Shown here piece after piece: positions 45,537-53,231 of a stretch of DNA of 64,000 nt. The translations under genes and the position numbers were made by a program. The notes below the pieces were generated by a model. That model made no database searches and was not told where the DNA came from. It saw only the letters and a list, made by a program, of their open reading frames with translations. The stretch comes from Dryocola sp051307055 (GTDB lineage Bacteria; Pseudomonadota; Gammaproteobacteria; Enterobacterales; Enterobacteriaceae): NCBI RefSeq assembly GCF_051307055.1, contig NZ_CP149994.1, positions 868,001 to 932,000 on the forward strand, written 5' to 3'. Every line of letters starts with the position of its first letter. Positions within the stretch are counted from its first letter, which is position 1.

Positions 45537-45828
45537 TTGATATTAAAATGGTTGATAGGGATTATTTCCATACAGGTAGTTGTTTTTTTCAATATAAAAA
45601 ATCAAACCACGGTGAAAAATATTTCATTGTCTAGTTTTTTATAGATTTGAGTTAACTAATGATTATATATTTATTGTATGTGAGGTGGCGGTATTAATAA
45701 TTTTTAAGCAAACCCTACAGCAGCGTAACTGCCTGAGTTTCATTGAATTCATAGACCATGTGGAAATTATTGGAGATATTTTATATGTATATTTTATAAA
45801 TGGTGATAGCGATGCTTTTTCATATTAA
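45533..45828 (+). pseudogene. Frameshifted orphan immunity gene
   Basis: ATG at 45533 overlaps the stop of the orphan toxin tail (ATGA). The frame stops after 31 codons, yet one extra A in the five-A tract at 45615-45619 would open it to TAA at 45826-45828, a product of about 98 aa. The second part (YRFELTNDYIFIV...FIEFIDHVEIIG) looks like a compact immunity protein but matches no family I know. Either a real one-base deletion or a homopolymer sequencing error. Confidence 0.55.
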
Positions 45829-45890
45829 TTATTTTAACGGTAAATGATGATAATATTCCAAGAATACTCGGTTGGCGCTGGTTAATTTGA

Positions 45891-47173
45891 CAGAAAGTTG
45901 AAGAGCAGCAGGAGCTGGCCGCCGTATTCGGGCAGATGGCTAATCAGGTGGCTGGCGACCTCGGCGTGGCAATGGGCTGGAGTGCCGACAGCAAAGAAAA
46001 AGCGTCTATCCACGGCATAATCGGCGCGATTCAGGCCAGCTTCGGCGGCGGTAACGCGCTGGCAGGAGGAATAGCCGGGCTGGGCAGCGAGGTGTTCGGC
46101 CAGTTAGTGAACGACTACCTGAGCAGCCACACCACGCTGGACGGCAGTCAGAAAGCCGCCATCACCCAGTGGGCGGCGGCGGTAAGCGGCGGCGCAATGG
46201 GTGGGGTGATTGCGGGCAGTAACGGTGCGCAGTCGGGCGCGGCGGCATCTTTGGACTCGGTGCGATTTAACTACCTGGATCACAAAGAGGCGGAACGGAA
46301 GTTACAGGTCGAAAGCCAGTTGAAAAGTGGCGATCTGAAACCTGAACAACGACAGGCGCTACAGGAAGAGCTGGCGAATATTAATGCGACGGATAAGGCT
46401 CGTGACGAGCTTATCGGCGATATCTGTTCGCAGGGTAACAAGACAGCGCAGCCTGTACGCAACTGGTGGTGAAGGCGCAGACGGCCCTCGGTAGCTATGA
46501 TGGAAGTGCTTCCTACAATCTAAAATATAAAGATATTTTTCCGGAAGACTATGCGAATGCCTCCGCAATTATGCAGGGTCTGGATGCGGGGAGTATCACG
46601 CGGGATGCGGCAATAGTGGGTATTGCTGAAAAGACCGGGAAGCCATGGTTGGAAGTAGCGAAGACCTATGATGATGTGATGCAGTTGCATGCTATTGCCA
46701 GCATTATTGCCGGGAGTAAAATGTCCGGTGATGAGCTTGTGCCGGGTAAGAGTGCAGCGAAGCCGGATGCAGTTAGAAATCCAGAAGTAACTATTTCACC
46801 GGGAAATCAGAAGTATGTTGATATTCTTTCTCCAGAAGCGAAGCAGCATATTTTATATGGTGATAGCCCTACGCAGGGAGGACACTTGTATCCTGGGAAC
46901 TCAGGAAAAACAGTGTTCCCTAAAGAGTGGTCTGCTGACAAAGTTGTACATGAAATCGGTGATATAGTGACTTCACCGAATACTAAGTGGTTTGCTCAGT
47001 CTGGTACTGGTGGCAATTATACTGCTGCTGGGCAACCTGCTCGTTGGGTTGCCTGGGAGGAACGAGAGGGGGTTCGCGTTCGTGTAGTTTATGAGCCAGC
47101 TAATGGAAAAGTTATTACAGCTTTTCCTGATGATAAACCGACGCCTCCGGCTCTAAAACCAATAAAAAAATGA
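45891..47173 (+). pseudogene. Orphan cdiA 3' module with EndoU toxin tail
   Basis: The duplicated pretoxin region (frame broken near 46441) continues in a second frame through GSKMS into a different tip of about 150 residues. The tip has the bacterial EndoU RNase pattern: HILYGDSPTQGGHLYPG with two candidate catalytic His, TVFPKEWSADKVVHEIGDI with Lys, and the final strand VITAFPDD. The EndoU part (from about 46722) is intact up to the TGA at 47171-47173. It has no promoter or true start, so it is probably silent storage, usable after recombination into cdiA. Confidence 0.85.
45892..46725 (+). repeat. Direct repeat, copy 2 (duplicated pretoxin)
   Basis: Near-identical to 43660-44494. One base is missing after 46440 (AACAAGACAGCGC here versus AACAAGAGCAGCGC in cdiA), which breaks the frame. 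The extreme identity means a recent duplication or ongoing gene conversion. Confidence 0.93.
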
Positions 47174-47183
47174 GATAACCAGG

Positions 47184-47438
47184 ATGAATTTTGATAACGA
47201 GATAATTAAGCTAGGAGAAGGGTTAAAGGATCGACTTGATCCTTCTTTAATTGACTTTACATTGGATTATATCAGCCATTCTGAGACTATATTAGCTTTT
47301 GAAACTCTCTGTGATTATATTGCTGATTATGAAGTCAAGGTAAATAAAGATGAATATGGAAAAATAATTCATATAGCAAATGGGCTAGGGTTAGCGATAA
47401 CTAGTCGATATACATATATTGATCCAGAAAAAATATAG
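47184..47438 (+). CDS. MafI-family immunity protein for the EndoU tail
   Basis: An 84-aa acidic helical protein: start MNFDNEIIKLGEGLKDRL, middle ETLCDYIADYEVKV, and end TSRYTYIDPEKI. The pattern is that of MafI-type immunity proteins, which pair with EndoU-tipped MafB and CdiA toxins. CCAGG precedes the ATG, ten bases after the toxin stop. The gene looks intact and could still protect the cell from EndoU-bearing relatives. Confidence 0.78.
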   Translation: MNFDNEIIKLGEGLKDRLDPSLIDFTLDYISHSETILAFETLCDYIADYEVKVNKDEYGKIIHIANGLGLAITSRYTYIDPEKI

Positions 47439-47453
47439 AGTTAAATATACTTT

Positions 47454-47481
47454 AATCCCGGGTAACTCACTGGGATTTTTT
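47454..47481 (+). terminator. Terminator after the MafI-like gene
   Basis: AATCCC (47454-47459) and GGGATT (47472-47477) followed by a T run. Confidence 0.7.
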
Positions 47482-47491
47482 GTCTGTTATT

Positions 47492-47553
47492 TAGTTAGTT
47501 ACCTGATCTTCTTTGCGGTTCGCTGCTCATCTCAATCAATTCATCTATCTGCC
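47492..47553 (-). pseudogene. Possible gene-end remnant on minus strand
   Basis: The minus strand reads a polar helix-like stretch Gln-Arg-Gln-Ile-Asp-Glu-Leu-Ile-Glu-Met and ends at TAA, about 20 codons, abutting the next cdiA remnant. It resembles the end of a lost gene, perhaps of a mobile element, but is too short to name. Confidence 0.25.
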
Positions 47554-47557
47554 GCTG

Positions 47558-47893
47558 CGTAATCGGCGCGATTCAGGCCAGCTTCGGCAGCAGTACGCGG
47601 CGGCGGAATTGGTGGGGTGATTGCGGGCAGTAACGGTGCGCAGTCGGGCGGCGGCATCTTTGGATGCGGAGCGCTACAACCGTCAGCTGCATCAGGATGA
47701 ACGTGCTGAAATCAAAAAGCTGGCGAACGGGGATGAAGAGAAAGAGCTGCGCCTGTTAGCGAAAGCCTGTCGCCGGGTGGACTGTGCCGCTGAGTTTGCG
47801 CTTAACTCCGAAGAACGCACGTATTATGAGGCCCTGATACAATGGCTGGTATCGCCACAGTGCTTGCGGTGGTATCAGCCCGGAATGATTTGA
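47558..47893 (+). pseudogene. Third cdiA 3' remnant, internally deleted
   Basis: 47558-47588 matches the pretoxin segment at about 43786-43816, then after a short junction 47611-47665 matches about 43967-44023 with two bases lost. The sequence then diverges to DAERYNRQLHQDERAEIKKL, another common CdiA/hemagglutinin pretoxin type. It ends in TGA at 47891-47893 with no toxin domain and no immunity gene. Frame is broken relative to cdiA. Confidence 0.75.
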
Positions 47894-48387
47894 AAACCAG
47901 AGTCTCGCTTCGGGCTGTATCCACGTTACGTTATGTGGGTAGATCTAATTCATTAAAGTCCTCAAACACTAGCCGTCATTCCCAAACGGGGATGCATTTG
48001 ACTTATCAAAAAATAACGCTTGCATGCTTACTGATAATATCATGATTAAGATGCGTTTATTATGTGACATTGACTGCTATTCATCTAATTTATAGTTGTA
48101 AATCATTGGAGAGTGGATTTTTCCAGATGATTATATATCTTCTCGTGGTTTGGTGGGAATCGTTAGCTTTTCATGTATTAACTTGCTAATAAATAAGAAA
48201 AATAATTGAATTAATTTATGCTAATTATCGCTAGGATCTAAGGGTGCAGATCCTGTTTCAGACCAGGATTTGAGTAGCCATCACCATTCCTGACTGGACA
48301 GTGCGAGCAGTTCAATCGGATCTTCACTGGCATTAATCTGTTTTTACAGAGGACAAAAAATTTTTTATTTAAAAAGGGAATTTTTTA
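47894..48387. other. AT-rich gene-free region with possible remnants
   Basis: About 490 bases. No gene with a credible start. The minus strand at about 48283-48342 reads a 19-codon piece (Gln-Ile-Asn-Ala-Ser-Glu-Asp-Pro-Ile-Glu-Leu-Leu...) ending in TGA that may be a gene fragment. The last 100 bases should contain the promoter for the lipoprotein operon. Confidence 0.4.
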
Positions 48388-49062
48388 ATGTTAAAAAAAA
48401 TAATAATCGCTGGAGTTTGTGGCGTGGCGGCTCTGACAAGTGGCTGTGCGTCAGAATCATCCCGTTCTGATGAAGTCGCGAAGGTTACCAGCGCCAGTAC
48501 GCAATGGCACGGTCTCCGTATCCCGATATCTATTGGAAAATTTGATAACCGTTCTCACTATATGAATGGTATTTTCTCAGACGGTATAGATCGGCTGGGA
48601 AATCAGTCAAAAACCATTTTGATAACTCATTTGCAGCAAACCGGACATTTCAACGTCCTCGATCGTGCTAATTTGGCAGAAATCAGGAATGAAGCACAAA
48701 TTAATGGTAAAGGACAGCAACTGAAAGGCGCTACCTTTGTTATTACGGGCGATGTAACTGAGTTTGGTCGAAAAGAAACGGGCGATCGCCAGTTGTTTGG
48801 CATTCTTGGTCGAGGTAAAACTCAGGTAGCATATGCCAAAGTCGCATTAAACGTTGTTAATGTTAAAACCTCAGAAGTAGTATTTTCGTCGCAGGGAGCA
48901 GGTGAATACGCGCTATCGAATCGTGAAATCGTGGGGTTTGGTGGCACAGCAAGCTATGACTCAACTCTGAACGGTAAAGTGCTGGATCTGGCAATTCGTG
49001 AAGCCGTAAATAATCTGATTGCCGGAATTGATAATGGTAGCTGGAGCTCCGGAAGTAACTAA
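48388..49062 (+). CDS. CsgG/HfaB-like lipoprotein
   Basis: A 224-aa lipoprotein with lipobox Thr-Ser-Gly-Cys (Cys about residue 20). The domain is CsgG-like: ISIGKFDNRS, a conserved HFNVLDRANLAEI (cf. CsgG 'f.vldR..l'), GATFVITGDVTEFG, and the AYAKVALNVVNVKTSEVVFSSQG strand. CsgG proteins form outer-membrane secretion channels; this one lacks curli genes nearby. It leads a three-gene operon with DUF4810 and DUF799 lipoproteins. AAGGGA precedes the ATG. Confidence 0.85.
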   Translation: MLKKIIIAGVCGVAALTSGCASESSRSDEVAKVTSASTQWHGLRIPISIGKFDNRSHYMNGIFSDGIDRLGNQSKTILITHLQQTGHFNVLDRANLAEIRNEAQINGKGQQLKGATFVITGDVTEFGRKETGDRQLFGILGRGKTQVAYAKVALNVVNVKTSEVVFSSQGAGEYALSNREIVGFGGTASYDSTLNGKVLDLAIREAVNNLIAGIDNGSWSSGSN

Positions 49063-49079
49063 TACAAGGATGACATAAG

Positions 49080-49439
49080 TTGAAAAATATAAATAAAATT
49101 GGTTTGTGGTTAATTGTTATTGTACTGACAGGATGTGCAAAGCAGGAACCAAAAAAAATATACTACTGGGGTAATTATCAGGATACATTGTATAGCTTCT
49201 ACGCTAATGATTCGTCATCAGAAGCGCAAATTGGTGCTCTACAAGCTATTGTCGAAAAAGCAAAAGCCACAGCTAAACCGGTTCCTCCGGGATTACATGC
49301 CCAGCTAGGCATGCTTTATAGCAATACGGGTAAAATGGATCTTGCGATTGCTGAATTTAATAAAGAAAGGATGTTATTCCCGGAATCAACTCCATATATC
49401 GATTTTCTCACCAGTAAAGACAAAGGAAGTCTGAAATGA
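49080..49439 (+). CDS. DUF4810 lipoprotein
   Basis: A 119-aa lipoprotein starting with TTG after AAGGATG; lipobox Leu-Thr-Gly-Cys (Cys about residue 19). The KKIYYWGNYQDTLYSFY core is typical of DUF4810, and a TPR-like helix pair (HAQLGMLYSNTGKMDLAIAEFNKE) follows. It lies between CsgG-like and DUF799 genes, the standard three-gene set. Overlaps the next start by four bases. Confidence 0.85.
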   Translation: MKNINKIGLWLIVIVLTGCAKQEPKKIYYWGNYQDTLYSFYANDSSSEAQIGALQAIVEKAKATAKPVPPGLHAQLGMLYSNTGKMDLAIAEFNKERMLFPESTPYIDFLTSKDKGSLK

Positions 49440-50104
49440 AACCATTATTTGCATTATTAATTTTTGCATTCAGCCTCATTTTAACGGGCTGCGCAAAACC
49501 AACGCCGGTGCAGTCTAAAGATTACTCCGCATTTAAAGAAAGTAAGCCTCGCAGCATTTTAGTGTTACTACCTAAGAATCATTCAACGGATGTTGATGCA
49601 AGCCATGGTTTTCTCTCTGTAGTGACCCACCCCCTGGCTGAAGGGGGATATTACGTATTTCCGGTTGCGGTGGTAGAAGAGACCTTTAAGCAAAATGGCT
49701 TATCAAATGCTGAGGATATTAATGCTGTCAGCATCACCAGATTACATCAGATTTTTGGGGCGGATGCGGTATTGTATTTAAATGTGAAAGAGTATGGTAC
49801 TTCCTACCAGATTATAAACAGTGATACCAGAGTTTCCGCCAGCGCCAGATTAGTGGACTTACGCACAGGTAAAGAGTTGTGGAAAAAATCTGCCACGGCT
49901 TCATCCAACGAAAATGACGGTAATTATAATAATGGCCTGTTGGCTATGGTTGTGAACGCCGCCATTCAACAAATAGTAAATACCGCAGGCAATAAATCAT
50001 ATGAAATATCAGGTATTACAAGCGCCCGCTTATTAAGCGCAGGTTCGTCCGGCGGATTACTGTATGGGCCTCGTTCTCCAGAGTATGCAAAGGCAACTAT
50101 GTAA
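49436..50104 (+). CDS. DUF799 (GNA1162-like) lipoprotein
   Basis: A 222-aa lipoprotein with lipobox Leu-Thr-Gly-Cys (Cys about residue 19). Family blocks: RSILVLLPKNHSTDVDASHG, the YYVFPVAVVEETFKQNGL segment and GADAVLYLNVKEYG. Neisseria GNA1162 has a TolB/secretin-associated-like fold and is suggested to help an outer-membrane transport system. ATGA overlap with DUF4810 indicates coupled translation. Confidence 0.85.
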   Translation: MKPLFALLIFAFSLILTGCAKPTPVQSKDYSAFKESKPRSILVLLPKNHSTDVDASHGFLSVVTHPLAEGGYYVFPVAVVEETFKQNGLSNAEDINAVSITRLHQIFGADAVLYLNVKEYGTSYQIINSDTRVSASARLVDLRTGKELWKKSATASSNENDGNYNNGLLAMVVNAAIQQIVNTAGNKSYEISGITSARLLSAGSSGGLLYGPRSPEYAKATM

Positions 50105-50484
50105 CAGGTGTAATGATATTTTTAAGAGGCTGTATTAGACAATGATGTAGCCTCCCCCATTGCCTTCATAGTCGATGCAGCGTCAGTAATCGACCCGTTT
50201 CAGAACCCATCTGAAACCAATGGCCGCCTTTACTGCCGGGTGAGGAATGTCTGCGTTGCAGATTACGGCACCGAGTGCTTTCAAAGAGCATAAAATAGAA
50301 GGGCTGATAAATTTTGTGGTGCTTACCGCCTGGCATTACTCTTCTGGCAGGCCCTTTATTTTCGGGCTACCGTTAACCTCTCCGCCCCCGCTTTCCTCCC
50401 CCAAATTAAACGAGAATGAGGAGTGACGCAGCTACCGGCTGTGGCAAGGTGGCGTCAATTTTTAGACTCGGGAACGATAATACT
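50105..50484. promoter_or_regulatory. malZ upstream region with MalT-like sites
   Basis: A 380-base gap at the right end of the island. The part next to malZ has GAGAATGAGG at about 50412-50421 and, on the minus strand, GGGGGAGGAA at about 50394-50403, both 8/10 to the MalT box GGGGA(T/G)GAGG. E. coli malZ is MalT-dependent. The left part (50120-50340) shows no gene that I can recognise. Confidence 0.45.
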
Positions 50485-52302
50485 ATGTTGAACGCCTGGC
50501 ACCTTCCGGTTGCGCCATTTGTGCAAACTCGTAAAGAGAAGCTTCATATCACCCTTTGGCTGGCGGGCGACGATCTGCCGGAACGCGTGGTGCTGCGCGG
50601 CGAAAAGGATAACGAAGAAACCTCAATTGCCATGACGCGGCAGAAAAACGCGCCTTATGAAGGCGTGGTTGCCTGGAGCGGCGCAATCGATCTCCATGAC
50701 GGCCAGCCGCGCAGACGTTACAGCTTTAAGCTCTTATGGCTCGACAGGCAGCGCTGGTTTACCCCGCAGGGTTTCAGCCCGATCCCTCCGGCGCGTCTCG
50801 AACAGTTTGCTTTCGATGCGCCGGATGAAGGGCCGCAGTGGGTTCAGGATCAGGTGTTTTACCAGATATTCCCGGATCGCTTTGCCCGCAGCCAGCCGCG
50901 CAAGGCCGGGCAGGATCAAATTTATTACCATCACGCCGCGAAGCGCGAAATCATTCTGCGCGACTGGGACGAGCCGCTGAGCGGAGAGGCGGGCGGATCA
51001 ACGTTTTACGGCGGCGATCTGGACGGCATCAGCGAAAAGCTGCCGTATCTGAAGAAGCTGGGTATTACCGCGCTTTACCTTAATCCGGTGTTTACCGCGC
51101 CGAGCGTGCATAAGTACGACACGCAGGACTACCGGCACGTTGATGCGCAGTTTGGCGGCGACCACGCGCTACTCCGTCTGCGCAAGAATACGCAGCAGCA
51201 GGGAATGCGTCTGGTGCTGGATGGCGTATTCAACCACAGCGGCGACACGCATCCGTGGTTTGACCGTCATCAGGCTACCGAAGCCGGAGCCTGTAATAAC
51301 CCGCAATCGCCTTGGCGGGATTTTTACAGCTTCTCGGAAGAGGGGCGCGCGCTGGACTGGCTCGGTTATTCCAGCCTGCCGAAGCTGGATTACGGTTCTG
51401 AATCGCTGACAGAAGAAATTTATCAGGGCGAGGACAGCGTGGTGCGCCACTGGCTGCGCGAGCCGTGGGGCATGGACGGCTGGCGTCTGGACGTGGTGCA
51501 TATGTTAGGTGAAGAGGGCGGGGCGAAGAATAACCTGCTGCACGTCAGCGGCATTACCAAAGCGGCAAAAGAAACCAAAGCGGACGCCTACGTGCTGGGC
51601 GAGCATTTTGGCGACGCACGCCAGTGGCTACAGGCGGATGCGGAAGATGCGGCGATGAACTATCGCGGTTTTACCCTCCCGTTATGGGGCTTCCTGGCTC
51701 ACACGGATATCTCCTACGATCCGCAGAATATTGATGCGCAGACCTGCATGGCGTGGATGGATGCATATCGCGCAAGCCTCTCCCATCAGCAACAGCTGCG
51801 CATGTTTAACCAGCTCGACAGCCACGATACGGCGCGCTTTAAATCCGTGCTCGGTAAAGATGTGGCTCGTCTGCCGCTGGCGGTAGTCTGGCTTTATTGC
51901 TGGCCGGGCGTGCCCTGCGTTTATTACGGTGACGAGGTGGGCGTAGACGGCGATAACGATCCTTTCTGCCGCAAGCCTTTCCCGTGGAACAGGCGCGATC
52001 AGGATCTGGATTTGCTGGCGCTGTACCAGCGTCTGGGTAAACTGCGGCGCCAGAGCAGGGCCCTGCGCCAGGGCGGTTGCCATGTGGCGTATGCCGAAGG
52101 GGATGTGGTGGTCTTTGGGCGCGTTTATCAGAACGAACGCGTGCTGGTGGCGATTAACCGCGGGGAGCAAACCAACGTAACGCTGCCGTGGAATCCGCTG
52201 TTAAGCGGCAAAGCCTGGACGCAGCTGGAAGGCGAAGCGAAGCTGGATAACCGTGAGCTGTCGCTGCCTGGCGTTTCTGTTGCGGTATGGCGGAGCCTGT
52301 AG
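50485..52302 (+). CDS. malZ: Maltodextrin glucosidase
   Basis: Cytoplasmic GH13 enzyme that removes glucose from the reducing end of maltodextrins. The product is 605 aa, the E. coli size. An amino-terminal beta domain (to about 115) precedes the TIM barrel: VFYQIFPDRFARS, LVLDGVFNHSG, catalytic Asp in GMDGWRLDVVHMLG, Glu in YVLGEHFGD, and FNQLDSHDTARF. The ATG at 50485 begins MLNAWHLPV as in E. coli; an in-frame ATG at 50416 would add 23 residues across the MalT site. Confidence 0.95.
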   Translation: MLNAWHLPVAPFVQTRKEKLHITLWLAGDDLPERVVLRGEKDNEETSIAMTRQKNAPYEGVVAWSGAIDLHDGQPRRRYSFKLLWLDRQRWFTPQGFSPIPPARLEQFAFDAPDEGPQWVQDQVFYQIFPDRFARSQPRKAGQDQIYYHHAAKREIILRDWDEPLSGEAGGSTFYGGDLDGISEKLPYLKKLGITALYLNPVFTAPSVHKYDTQDYRHVDAQFGGDHALLRLRKNTQQQGMRLVLDGVFNHSGDTHPWFDRHQATEAGACNNPQSPWRDFYSFSEEGRALDWLGYSSLPKLDYGSESLTEEIYQGEDSVVRHWLREPWGMDGWRLDVVHMLGEEGGAKNNLLHVSGITKAAKETKADAYVLGEHFGDARQWLQADAEDAAMNYRGFTLPLWGFLAHTDISYDPQNIDAQTCMAWMDAYRASLSHQQQLRMFNQLDSHDTARFKSVLGKDVARLPLAVVWLYCWPGVPCVYYGDEVGVDGDNDPFCRKPFPWNRRDQDLDLLALYQRLGKLRRQSRALRQGGCHVAYAEGDVVVFGRVYQNERVLVAINRGEQTNVTLPWNPLLSGKAWTQLEGEAKLDNRELSLPGVSVAVWRSL

Positions 52303-52349
52303 TTTTTTACTGAAAGACGCTTATGCATCCTGCGATGAGAGCTCGCTAA

Positions 52350-52380
52350 GCAGGCCGGGTAAGCGTAGCGTCTCCCGACA
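52350..52380. repeat. REP-like half element
   Basis: GCAGGCCGGGTAAGCGTAGC followed by GTCTCCCGAC between converging malZ and the peroxiredoxin gene. Confidence 0.55.
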
Positions 52381-52383
52381 AAT

Positions 52384-52409
52384 AAAAAGGGCCGCTTGCG
52401 CGACCCTTT
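52384..52409 (-). terminator. Terminator of the peroxiredoxin gene
   Basis: On the minus strand AAAGGGTCGC and GCGGCCCTTTTT flank GCAA, giving a stem followed by T residues just after the stop. Confidence 0.75.
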
Positions 52410-52428
52410 CTTTAAAAACGTTTAGCGA

Positions 52429-53031
52429 TTACAGCTTAGCAACGTTTTCGCTCAGGTATTTAGCAACGCCGTCCGGAGACGCGTTCATGCCTTCCTGGCC
52501 TTTTTCCCACTGAGCCGGGCACACTTCGCCGTGCTCTTCGTGGAACTGCAGCGCGTCAACCATGCGCAGCATTTCGTCGATATTACGGCCCAGCGGCAGG
52601 TCGTTAACAACCTGGTGGCGCACGATACCGGCTTTGTCGATCAGGAAGGAGCCGCGCAGCGCAACGCCCGCTTCCGGATGTTCGATGCCGTAAGCTTTCT
52701 GGATTTCACGCTTAACGTCAGCAACCATCGCGTATTTCACTTCGCCGATGCCGCCGTTTTCAACAGGGGTTTTACGCCATGCGTTGTGAACGAACTCGGA
52801 GTCAAAAGATACACCAACGACTTCTACGCCACGTTTCTGGAACTCTTCGTAACGCTTGTCGAACGCGATCAGTTCAGACGGGCAGACAAAGGTGAAATCC
52901 ATTGGCCAGAAGAACACGACGGTTGGTTTACCGTTGGTGTGTGCTTTGAAGTTGAAGTTTTCAACGATTTCGCCACTGCCAAGTACGGCTGCGGCGGTAA
53001 AATCAGGGGCTGGACGAGTAACCAGGACCAT
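52429..53031 (-). CDS. Typical 2-Cys peroxiredoxin
   Basis: Cytoplasmic thiol peroxidase of 200 aa that reduces H2O2 and organic hydroperoxides. Peroxidatic Cys in DFTFVCPSE (about residue 50) and resolving Cys in HGEVCPAQW (about 171). The GG(I)G segment is present, while the carboxyl helix has Tyr-Leu rather than Tyr-Phe. This is the tsaA-like gene found between malZ and yajB in Salmonella; E. coli lacks it. It is not AhpC, which sits with ahpF. Confidence 0.93.
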   Translation of the reverse strand: MVLVTRPAPDFTAAAVLGSGEIVENFNFKAHTNGKPTVVFFWPMDFTFVCPSELIAFDKRYEEFQKRGVEVVGVSFDSEFVHNAWRKTPVENGGIGEVKYAMVADVKREIQKAYGIEHPEAGVALRGSFLIDKAGIVRHQVVNDLPLGRNIDEMLRMVDALQFHEEHGEVCPAQWEKGQEGMNASPDGVAKYLSENVAKL

Positions 53032-53231
53032 ATGTACTCCTGTTAATTTTGTTAAAGTGGGGTTTTACGCAACGGGGGGAGTATAGGGGTTGGCTTCCCT
53101 GCAACTCAAGCGTGCTGCGCCAATTAATCAGATAGGTTTTGCCTATTAAAAATTGGTTGTTTGCCAACTGACCAGCCAAAATAGCCCTTTTCTGTAAAAG
53201 GGCAAGCAGTTAATGCGCGCCCTGCGATCCT

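Noticed and set aside
46466..47173. Independent EndoU gene starting with GTG at 46466
   Set aside because: The start lies inside duplicated cdiA coding sequence, without a ribosome site; it is the tail of a frameshifted copy.
47842..48045. 67-codon plus-strand frame after the third remnant
   Set aside because: Overlaps the remnant in another frame, with no ribosome site and no recognisable sequence.
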